A stretch of DNA of 64,000 nucleotides, taken from positions 69,499,389-69,563,388 of the forward strand of contig CM069435.1 in NCBI GenBank assembly GCA_035610365.1, in the 5' to 3' direction. Under the pieces are notes generated by a model that saw only the letters and a program-made list of their open reading frames with translations, was not told the DNA's origin and did not search any database. This DNA comes from Aquatica leii. Its lineage: Eukaryota > Arthropoda > Insecta > Coleoptera > Lampyridae. Shown in pieces: positions 46,803 to 55,671 of the stretch; within the stretch, counting starts at the first letter, position 1; each line of letters starts with the position of its first letter. Position numbers and translations under genes: made by a program.

Positions 46803-47675
46803 CTTATACTGTAAAGAAATCGATACGTAAATAAACAAATTGACAAATTATTCATGAAAAATGGAAATGTTTCGACGTCTCAAACTCAAACTCGAAAGTA
46901 TTTTGTCATCATTACTTATTTGAAGTTACTTCAAAACGTATACATTTTTATAAATAGTAATATTAGTGCTTATCAATTATTTTGTTAGAATTTACTTCAA
47001 TTAGCATTTAACAATGATGTTTATATAATCAAATATAGAAAGATTTTTGAGATGGAAGTTTTTGGCTTTTAATGTTTTCATAAATCTTAAATAAAAAATA
47101 AATTTTAGATAAACTCACCTTAACTCACAACACAAAACACATCACTATAAAGTGTAAAACTACAAAAAACTAAAGTTTCAAAAATAGATATTTTTTACCC
47201 CATGCACAACAACAAATGAAATCACGACCGATGCAGCGCTTAAACATATAAAGTTTCGTACATTGCAAGCTCAGACAGAAAAAAACTTTTGTTTGCTCGT
47301 TGCAAATCAAATTTCAAGGTCAAACATGAAAAAAATAAGATTTGAGTTCACGCAATTCATGTTATCATGTTACGTATTACGTATTTGATCGAATAAATGC
47401 TATTATTGCGTACTCTCATTTAGAATATATATTATTTTCGAGAAGTAATTCGATTCTTTCGTCTCAAAGAGTAAAAATAAAAAAATAAAAAAACAGTGTA
47501 ATAGCTAGCAATTCCTTACTGGTTTTTTTATTATTATAAATTTTGTTTTGACAATGTTGTTTGTTGCTTTATCTTTTTTTACTTTTGAGGCTTTTCGGCG
47601 CCGTCGTGCACCACACGACTTTGCCTTTAGAGCACAAAAAAGTACAAATGATGCGTTGGCGGAACTAGGCATCAA
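46803..47675. other. hAT upstream region, no gene
   Basis: AT-rich sequence, then a GC-richer strip at 47590-47670 (cggcgccgtcgtgcaccaca) whose complement resembles hAT subterminal sequence. It may be the 5' end of the hAT at 45261-46802. No coding sequence. Confidence 0.4.
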
Positions 47676-48560
47676 GCATTTATGATAACTTAGACAAATC
47701 TTTACCATCAGTTGCGGTTTTATTTTATTTAACTAAAGCATTTGACACTGTCACCAGGTATTACTAGATAAACTTGAATTATTAAGTTTTAGAGAAAACG
47801 TTCTGAATTTTTTTAAAAGTTACTTATTAGAACGAAAACAACAGATTTCAGTATCGAGATCATTAAGTGAAACTAAAACTATAAATTGCGGAGTTCCTCA
47901 AGGTTATGTACTAGGACCACTTTTTTTAATTATTTATATTAACGATCTTTTAAATATTAGTGCTTATTCTTTACAAATCATTTCTTTTGCTGATGATACC
48001 GTTTTGTATGTTAGTGGTAAAACATGGAAAGAAGTCTATGGTAAAGCTACATTATGTGTGTCACGAATTAAATACTGGTTGAATAATAATATTCTTTCTC
48101 TAAACTACAATAAAACATATTTTATGACATTCTCTAAAGAAAAATCAACTTCCCGAAATATATTCATTATTAATTCACGACTGGAACTATGTAAACAATA
48201 GTAGCTGCTTATGCAATATTTATATATCAAGAACCGAATCAATTAACTATCTTGGAATTACTATTGATTGTCATTTAAAATGGAACCGCCACGTTCAAAA
48301 CACAAAACTTAAAATTAGAAAAGTTGTTCATTTGTTTAGAACTCTTAGAGATATTGTTGACTTTCGTTCGTTTAAAATTATATATTATGGAATGGTTCAA
48401 TCTGTAATTTTGTATGGTATTTTAGTATGGAGCGCAGCAGCTAATTCGTATATTCGATCACTAGAAATAGTTCAAAAGTTAATAATCAAATACGAAGAAA
48501 CATTTCCATTTTTCATGAATAATTTTTCAATTTGTTTACTTACGTACCTATTAATTTCTT
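47676..48560 (+). pseudogene. LINE reverse transcriptase fragment (jockey/CR1-like group)
   Basis: Plus translation reads YDNLDKSLPSVAVLFYLTKA and FDTV, then NVLNFFKSYLLERKQQISVS, then CGVPQGYVLGPLFLIIYIND, then LQIISFADDTVLYVSGKTWK (catalytic FADD at about 47990), then WLNNNILSLNYNKTYFMTF and YYGMVQSVILYGILVW. This is the palm and thumb of a LINE RT. It has several frameshifts and breaks off at about 48560, where a hAT fragment begins. The 3' UTR at 50168-50340 may belong to the same LINE family. Confidence 0.8.
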
Positions 48561-48571
48561 TACAGTATACA

Positions 48572-49398
48572 GGATGAAAAGAAGAAATTGAAAAACCATG
48601 TCAAAATTACGCATTTTTTTCAAAACCCGAGTCTACTTTGTCAAATATTAATAACAACAATAATACAGCTAAATCTTAATATTCTGAACCTGTACTTAAA
48701 ACAAGTATCAGCAGCAGACAAGAAACTGATCTTCTAGAAAGCAATCCATCAACATCTTCAAGTTCCGCTGATAATGAGAAATCAACACCTTCAAAAATTA
48801 CCAGAGAAGAAACTATGAGTCAACTTTCGAAAGATGCTGATGCACTATGGCCAAAGAAATTACCTCCTAATAATATTCAAGAGTTAGTAGAACGTAGCCC
48901 TGCTCATTATCAAAACGAAAAGGATATTTATTCGCGAGATTGTTCGGAGTCGGGGCGTAAGTTTTCCAATAGTTACTTCTTTAGAATTTTACCAAACAAA
49001 GAAAAAAATGAGCGTTTTTGGTTGTTGTATTCCGAAACAAAAAATTCAGTTTACTGCTTCTGTTGCAAGGTTTTTAATGAAAGCGATTTTAAATTTGTTC
49101 GCCTTAGTGATCAATCTGGTTACATTTAAACAATCATGAAAACCGTTTTAATAAAAATGAAATAATTGATTCTGAAATTCAAAATGTAATAAATAATATA
49201 ATATAATAAACTAATACTGGCAAGCTGTTATAGAAAGAATTTCCTACGTGATTCAGTTTTTATGTCATCAAAATTTAGCTTTTCGTAGAAGTAGTAATAA
49301 GTTGTTTGAGAAAAACAATGGTGACTTTTTAAAATGCATAGAAATGATTTCCAAATTCGACCCGATTATGTCAGAACATACAACACGCTCTCAAATAA
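48572..49398 (+). pseudogene. ZMYM1-like hAT transposase fragment, inverted copy
   Basis: Plus translation reads FFSKPESTLSNINNNNNT, LLESNPSTSSSSADNEKSTP, QELVERSPAHYQNEKDIYSR, SNSYFFRILPNKEKNERFWL and LYSETKNSVYCFCCKVFNES, then MISKFDPIMSEHTTRSQIR. It is the same family as the minus-strand gene at 45261-46802 and collinear with its first two thirds. It has a small deletion after the zinc finger and stops abruptly at about 49398. Confidence 0.8.
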
Positions 49399-50167
49399 GG
49401 GTGACTCTACCAATAAGTAACATATAGCTGAGACTTACTTTTCAAAAAGTCAAAACTCATTTTTAATAAATATTTTTCTTGAGAAAGATGAACATAAGGT
49501 AACATAATATGAATATAGGAGCGGTTAACCTCAATAGAATTTATTTTATTGAAAATTTGAAGTTTTTAATATAGGAAGGTAACCGATGTGAGACATTGTT
49601 CACGAAGGTGATAAAACTACATATGTACTTAAAAAATAACTTTATTTAATTTATAAAATAAAAATATTCAACTTTGGAACAATAAGAAATTATATTATGT
49701 TGAGATATTACTAAACAAATATACTGCTAAATTATTGTCTTACAGCATCACCGACGGTATGATATTTCTGTTCGTGAACTACTGTAGGATTTATTTTTCT
49801 CTTTAATGTTATAACAGCGAATAGATTTTAAAAGAGGTTTGCAGTGTTGTTTAGAATAGTACTATCAAAATAATATTGTTGCCTTTTAGTAATCATCGGT
49901 CGAGATAATGTTTGTAAAATATCGTCCTAATTTATTAAGGAGATATCGTCGACGATGGGAAAGATAAAAAAGATACCCATGGAAGATTTTCTCAAAAATG
50001 TAACGGTATATTCCATACTATTTGGTTCAGTTGACATGATTATTGCTTGGAAGTGCTTTGAAACTTCTTTCCCACACAATTTTACCAAAACATAATCATT
50101 GACGTTGATATCAGCTTGTTTATACATTTATATATTCATACAATAAAAATATTTATTAACCTAGATA
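49399..50167. other. No gene recognised
   Basis: Starts with gtgactctaccaataagtaa, which breaks into the hAT fragment, so an unknown inserted repeat may begin here. A 66-codon minus frame (50127-49927, MYKQADINVNDYVLVKLCGK) is reminiscent of short transposase-derived or chromodomain-like tails in insects, but I cannot name it. Confidence 0.4.
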
Positions 50168-50340
50168 AGTAAAAGCAAGTTTTACTTTCTCGATACGAGG
50201 TTAAGTGGAAGAGCAGCTAACAAGTTTGTCTAACTTGATTAGCTGAACTTCGCCTCATACTATTCTTGTTAAAATTTGTATTTTTACTTTTAAATTATAA
50301 AAATAAAGGCATTTATTATTATTATTATTATTATATAGTG
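50168..50340 (+). repeat. LINE 3' UTR ending in (TTA)n
   Basis: The sequence cgaggttaagtggaagagca, then gctgaacttcgcctca, then aataaaggcatttattatta ends in a (TTA) microsatellite (50313-50335). This is the usual 3' end of jockey/CR1-like LINEs in insects, where the microsatellite is the RT priming tail. No coding part is attached. Confidence 0.6.
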
Positions 50341-50789
50341 ATGGAATTCATCTTCGCTCTCTGAACTCGAACTATATACATCGTGATAGTTTAGACGCTC
50401 TCTGCTAGTAGAAATAACTACACCCAGTTAAGGAAATAATTTAGATACATAATGGAAATTGTTAGACCCGCGAACAACAGCAAGAATTAGATTTCTAAGG
50501 CTAGGTACACATGAGAGCGTTAGACGCCGCGTTTGTCAAACGTACGTTAGCTAAGTACCAGGGAGTAAATTGGATCGTTCACATGCAAGCGTACGCTTTA
50601 AACCAACGTCATCACACCGCGGAGTTCATAGTTTTCTCTTCGACCGCCGCGTTTGCAGGACGCTTCGAGTTATTAAAGTAAGCATTGTACCGTACACATG
50701 ATCAGTCTAAAGCGCGCGTCTGCCCAGCTGACATCACACATTTGTAATTATTTATAAGGTTTTTAAGTCAGCCAGCAGTGTGTAGAAAG

Positions 50790-50942
50790 ATGGAAGTAGA
50801 ATCTTTTGATATCGATTTGTTTATTGAAGAAGTCCAAAAAAGAAGATGCATCTGGGACATGGAGTGTCCAAAGTACAAAAATAGAGTTTTAAAAAAATCT
50901 GCTTGGCAAGAGTTGGTGGACGTCTTTGTATCTACGGGATAA
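50790..50942 (+). CDS. Truncated MADF (Adf-1-like) protein, 50 residues
   Basis: Opens MEVESFDIDLFIEEVQKRRC, then IWDMECPKYKNRVLKKSAWQ, and ends ELVDVFVSTG with TAA. The I/L-W-D, Y-K-N-R and A-W-x-E/Q-L pattern is the first half of a MADF DNA-binding domain (Myb/SANT-like), normally about 85 residues. It would bind the transposon ends or the DNA target as partner of a Harbinger nuclease. The open frame is intact up to the stop, but half the domain is missing, so activity is unlikely. The start is chosen as the first ATG before the domain, 290 bp inside the left TIR. Confidence 0.72.
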   Translation: MEVESFDIDLFIEEVQKRRCIWDMECPKYKNRVLKKSAWQELVDVFVSTG

Positions 50943-50995
50943 CAACCAAACACAACTTAACACTTCTAACTCCATTCCTGTAAATAAAATATAAA

Positions 50996-51718
50996 AAATA
51001 ATAGTTTAAAAAAACTAAAAAAACACGCTTTTATAAATAACCGAACTAAAAAGAAGAAAATATTTTATAATTACAAACAAAATTATTAAATTCAGAGCAA
51101 TAATATATAATTATAAACAAAATCACTAAATTCAGAGTTAAAAGCGTGGGGTGCATCCGGATACACGGTAGTCTTTCGCGCCAAGTATCTGTTATTTTTT
51201 TTTTGTAATTAATTATATCAATCATTGTTTTAACATGTATTCAGTTCGACTATTGCTGTCAATTTGTCATTTGACTGATATACATAATACTGTCACTAAA
51301 CACGACGTTTGAATACATACGTGACGAGATATTCTACAGCTGCACTGTTTTTGTTAAATCTAATAATTTTTTTGTAAAGATCAGAGGTTTTTTTTAATAT
51401 TTTGTGTTCACAGAAATAAATTTATCATTGTTTGTAACAATACGTGTACTTGGCGAGACATTATACAGTGAAACTGTTATTTGTAGGATTTTTCTATATT
51501 TTCATAACTCTCCCCTTATTGATAGCTGCCTTTAGAATAATTGTAACAATGATTATAGATGCACCCCACGCTTTTAACTCTGAATTTAGTGATTTTGTTT
51601 ATAATTATATATTATTGCTCTGAATTTAATAATTTTGTTTGTAATTATAAATTATTTTCTTCTTTTTAGTTCGGTTATTTATAAAAGTGTGTTTTTTAGT
51701 TTTTTTTAAACTATTATT
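50996..51718. repeat. 160-bp inverted repeat with 400-bp spacer
   Basis: Arm 50996-51157 and arm 51558-51718 are near-perfect complements (landmarks: aaaacacgcttttataaata, aaattcagagttaaaagcgt, ggggtgcatc). Beyond the right arm, the outer sequence (ttttagttcgg to ataaaagcgtgttttt) is repeated once more at about 51725-51765. This looks like a long-TIR MITE or fold-back nested in the Harbinger-like element. Confidence 0.8.
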
Positions 51719-51889
51719 TATTTTCTATTTTTTAGTTCGGGTACCTATAAAAGCGTGTTTTTTCAATTTTCTAAGCTATCAGTTATTTTCCGTATTTTAA
51801 TTCGATTTATCAATAATCAATTTTTGCGGACATGTGATTATGAAATATCTTACGAATTAAAAACGTATTGGAAACAGTAGTTATCGACA

Positions 51890-52272
51890 CTAAGACCTTG
51901 TTTTTCGGGGAGGGAAGCTGAGAAACAGCTATCACATCCAAGGCAAGCAGCGGGCGCGCAAATTACCTGCTCCGACACGAAGTGGTGATAGTGAAATACA
52001 CTGGAACGATTTAAACGCGATAGGCTTTGTCGAGATGCACACCTGCGCAGTTCACGCGCTCTGTCTTTGTCACTCTCATGCAGAGGATCCCGAAAGAAAT
52101 CAATTAATCCTGACGATCCTAATTAGGATAATAAAAACTTTTTAATGAATTATTGCATTGTCATCGGTCCGTGAAACGCATGCAAAGTTTCAAGTTAATC
52201 GAACACCTGGAAACCGCTGAAAATTAAGCTCAAAGATTCCGTTACATACATACATACATACATACATACATC
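51890..52272 (+). repeat. SINE-like unit: 18S rRNA head, (ACAT)n tail
   Basis: The first part (51905-52003) is derived from 18S rRNA. An unassigned GC-richer middle (52004-52085) follows, then a LINE-like 3' end (gcaaagtttcaagttaatcg, gctcaaagattccgttacat) closing in about seven ACAT repeats (52244-52271). A small RNA-derived head, body and LINE-like tail with a terminal microsatellite is the layout of a SINE. Only one copy is in the window, so whether it is a family or a single chimeric retrocopy is open. Confidence 0.6.
51905..52003 (+). rRNA. 18S rRNA-derived segment (pseudo)
   Basis: The strings gagggaa-gctgagaaacag, ctatcacatccaagg, gcgggcgcgcaaattacct and tccgacacgaagtggt-gatagtgaaat follow the very conserved eukaryotic 18S region near positions 380-480 (gagggagcctgagaaacggc, taccacatccaagg, ggcgcgcaaattaccca). 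It differs by many substitutions and small indels, so it is an old rRNA-derived fragment and not a functional gene. Confidence 0.82.
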
Positions 52273-52382
52273 CCGAACTAATAAAAGCATGTTAAAAAAA
52301 AATATACAAAAACGGCGCGTCTAACGCTCTCATGTGTATAGTACCATTTGCTTAAAGTATAAGCACTGAATTTCAAGTTATA

Positions 52383-53480
52383 TTATTTTAAACTAAAAAC
52401 AATCTTTACAGTAGTAACTAAACGAAAAAGGATACTCTTATTATAATCGATGTGTCCCAAGTCATAATGACGACACTGTTGTCCAGGATCACAACTAGTA
52501 CAAGATAATTTCCGAAATTGAACAACTTTATAATTTTTCTGAGACCAAGTAAATTCCTTAATCGCCATTGTCCCTTCAAATACAGGAAGTTCTTCTGGGA
52601 TTATGTCGTCAATTTCATTTATATTATCTGCATCTATCAAAATCGTCTTTATGCCCTTACATCCTGTTCCTACGTTTTAGACCAAAGCCTTTAAATTATT
52701 AATATCTATTCCTTTAGCCACAAAGTCATCTGCTGTTCTTTTAATGCATGTACCTATGCCATCAGGTGCCCCCTTTCAATGCCCACTCTCCGAAAAATTC
52801 CAACGTAAAGTTTTTACATCCAATTTTTTAACAAGGTAGTTACAAGCAAGGTAAAACATTTTTCTGCTTTTATATTGTGTTGGAGCCATCACTAAGAAAG
52901 TGGACACATTTTAGTTCGGGTATAATTTTTTTGATTTCTTTTATTTCTGGATCTAGATGAGCGCAAATAGCTGCGGGATCATGCCTCAGACTATCACTTA
53001 GAGTACAGAATGATGTTGGTATAACAGCGTTCGAAGACTAATGTATGTAACTATGGAGGGTTATTTGGGGTTTCGTCCCGCCAAAGTGAGCAGATTGAAT
53101 TTCTTCAGCATATTTGCAACAATAATTCTCTGAGAAATATGGTAAAGAACTTCGTTATTTGGCAATTGCTTTTTAATTTGGTTCACTGTGCGATACTGGT
53201 GAATAACATTTCTTTCGTGTATCAAAAACTTATATAAAGAGCTATTTAGTGCCTTAATTAAATCGGATTTCAAACATTGTATTTTTTCCTTTACTGTCCT
53301 TTGGCATATCTTTACTTTACCTTTAATTAGCAAATTTACTTTTTTCGTTAACCACTTTTTATAAAAAATTGATTCTTCATTGAAATAAAAGAACTTGACA
53401 ACTTTATTTTTACATTCCCCACAAGTTCTTTCAAAACAATTTTCTTTTGTCTGTTCTCCATTACACATTATTGCTTGCAT
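52383..53480 (-). pseudogene. Decayed member of an unnamed insect protein family
   Basis: From 53480 on minus: ERTCGECKNKVVKFFYFNEE, WLTKKVNLLIKGKVKICQRT, LYKFLIHERNVIHQYRTVNQ, IKKQLPNNEVLYHI. After a frameshift it reads SENYCCKYAEEIQSAHFGG, SYIH, then TSFCTLSDSLRHDPAAICAH, HFLSDGSNT, and near the end KTILIDADNINEIDDIIPEE, AIKEFTWSQKNYKVVQFRKL and SCTSCDPGQQCRHYDLGH. I recall this order from uncharacterised arthropod proteins whose D-F-S-E-N-Y, L-S-D-G and G-x-P-D-G motifs could be acidic catalytic residues; their function is unknown to me. Multiple stops and frameshifts. A transposon terminus begins directly upstream (53478-53656). Confidence 0.6.
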
Positions 53481-53656
53481 AACTTATGGCTTGTACCTAC
53501 TTGTAAAATATAAAAATTAAAAATAAATTTATAAAAATACTTTTTAAAATTATTTTTCAATAATGGATAATAATTACTCCCATATAAACGTAATACAAAT
53601 TTGGGGCGTTATTTTAAATTTGCACAAAGGCGCCAAAAGTGCTAGGCGGGAGCTTG
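53478..53656 (-). repeat. Transposon terminus upstream of the unnamed family
   Basis: Reads inward from 53656 as caagctcccgcctagcac, then ttttggcgcctttgtgcaaa, gccccaaatttgtattacgt and acaagtaggtacaagccata, and runs into the start of the open frame at 53480. It is the inverted partner of 36977-37175 over about 180 bp. Confidence 0.72.
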
Positions 53657-54004
53657 ACCAAAACATACTACATCTCCCAATTCATCAAAATACAACTAGA
53701 AGAATACGACAATTATCATATAATAGCATATAGCTAAACTAACAGTTGGACAAACTAACTTTTTATATTAAATACCAAAAGTATACAATTATTTACACAC
53801 TAATATTAGCCTAAATTGTTTATATTATTCTTACTGTATTTTTAAAAAAACACCCTAAAAAAATTCTGCACGAGAACGACTAAATCATATTTGTCAATGT
53901 TTTTAAGAAACCATGATAGTGTTGGAAAAAAAAATTGTTTTGTTTCTTAATGAGATTGCAGACTAGAGAACAAGTGTGACTACTTTACTTTCTATGTAAT
54001 TTCA

Positions 54005-54473
54005 TTTTTGTGCTGCCAACATCGCAAACGTCAATATTCGTTCGTTCGTATAGTTACGTAATGAACGAAAAAAGCTCTAGGGTGGCAAAATGAAAACTAG
54101 GAATCCACATAAAAGTAAGTGTTCAAAGTCAGTTAATATATTAGAACAAGTATGCGACAGGTGGAAAAATCATTTTAAAAATCTTGAAATTCAGTTAAAA
54201 TTGAAGAAAAACGATGTTAAAGTTAATGTCAAATGTGACAGATTTAGTAATAAATGTAGTACCAACATTATATTTCTGTTGATTTTTTTTTTATTTTTTC
54301 AAAAAAAGATGTGATTTTATAAAAGGCAACACAAAAAATAATGTACATTACTCTCGTCGAAAGAATCATAGCATAACTCACTCACATGCAACGCTCGGCC
54401 GTGCGGCCTCGCGTCGCATTAACGTTCGTTATGCTATTTCTTACTTTCGACTCTTGTTACGTAAACTACTATT
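54005..54473 (+). repeat. Repeat family A, copy 3 (most complete)
   Basis: Collinear with copy 1 (601-1070) over its whole length, with few differences, including the closing hairpin with the GC-rich loop (gctcggccgtgcggcctcgc). It starts tttttgtgctgccaac and ends gtaaactactatt; both boundaries are shared with copy 1, which defines the unit at about 470 bp. No clear target duplication. Confidence 0.8.
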
Positions 54474-55607
54474 ATTGCATTACACAACATTCGCTTATTG
54501 TTTTTTTTGTTCTCTTCGTTATGTAACTTAAAATGTAATTATAACCAAAAATAAAGATAAGAATAAAAAAACCTTTAATTTGATAAAATGTTGTCACTGT
54601 CGCAAATTTTGTTCACGTTGTATCTTCAAAACAAAAATATTTTTAAAAAATCATAAGACAAAATATTCTTAGAATAGGCCAAGAAACAACCCCTTGAATT
54701 TTTGCCGCATGTTTATTTAGCACCCTGTATACTGTTTATTATACTACTTAGTTTTAGTTTTTGGTTTTGAATCCTCAAATGCCAACTTTTGTTATCAAAC
54801 TCTGACAAAGTTCAATTATAGAGCACCTATACTGATTTTGAACCGGTTTCTATAACCATTTTCATTGTACCAAAGGGGCGTCTCTTCTTGCACATAAGGG
54901 GTTTATTGTTACACGAAAATATTTTCAATACCGGTATTAGAAGAAAGGCATCACTAAGTCAAGTTTACAAATGGCATAATTTGTATTTTCAGTATTTTGT
55001 TACATGAAATTTTTTAATGCTTACCTGTCAATTTTAATTTATGTATTAAAACATTATAATGCCGTTCCGTGATTCACTTTCTGACGTTGAATCATAAGCA
55101 TTTCCTTAATCCGTTTAATTTTAGAGATAAAGAATGTTTTTAGAAATAAATTTAAAAAGTTATCACAGACATTAGGATCGATGTTACAGTTTGTTATAAA
55201 AATAACTACTTAATAAATCAAGTCCTACAACCTGTGGGTTTACCACACGTTCAAAGAGTTATATTTAGAAAACAACAAATCAGAAGACTTAAACTAGAAA
55301 AAATTCTTTGGAATAATTTGTTTTAAGAAAACTAAATCGGATTTTTAAATATTCAGCGTTGATACTTTTTTTGTTAATTTGTTAGTGTTCATTCAATAAT
55401 TTTTTTATAAAACTTGTGCTTTGCGCCATCTACCGCTGTACTTATAAACTTGGCGTTTCATACCAAAGAAACAGCTTCCTTTCCCAAGTCGGTTTCTTAT
55501 TTTAACTACAGTAATCTATTTTACATTGCAGCGACATCTGAAATTGTGTTTACTTCAACAACTAGAGAGCGCTCAAATTTAAATGTATAAAAATAAAATG
55601 CTTATTG
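54474..55607. other. No gene seen
   Basis: AT-rich DNA downstream of the SOWAH gene on its strand. Short gcgccatctaccgctg and agcgacatctgaaat motifs (about 55423 and 55530) are common in insect intergenic DNA. Nothing codes. Confidence 0.45.
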
Positions 55608-55613
55608 TTTATT
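55608..55613 (-). terminator. Poly(A) signal of the SOWAH gene
   Basis: AATAAA on minus, about 60 nt downstream of the stop codon at 55672-55674, a normal distance for a short 3' UTR. Confidence 0.6.
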
Positions 55614-55671
55614 TATAAGTACATAAAAATGTAAATAAAATACAAAAACAATAAATTAATTATTCGTTAAG

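Larger units (their letters stand above)
50499..52345. mobile_element. Harbinger-like element with TIRs, non-autonomous
   Basis: The left end ggctaggtacacatgagagc and the right end (inverted) ggtactatacacatgagagc share the following gttagacgc, so the inverted repeats are about 30-40 bp. A MADF-domain fragment lies next to the left end; PIF/Harbinger elements encode such Myb/SANT-like proteins, which supports the assignment. TAA precedes the left end but no matching TAA follows the right end. The interior holds a 160-bp inverted repeat (50996-51718) and an 18S-rRNA-derived insert (51890-52272). No Harbinger nuclease remains. Confidence 0.68.

Noticed and set aside
51905..52003. Functional rRNA gene
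   Set aside because: Only about 100 nt of 18S with many changes, and no flanking 18S, ITS or 28S sequence.
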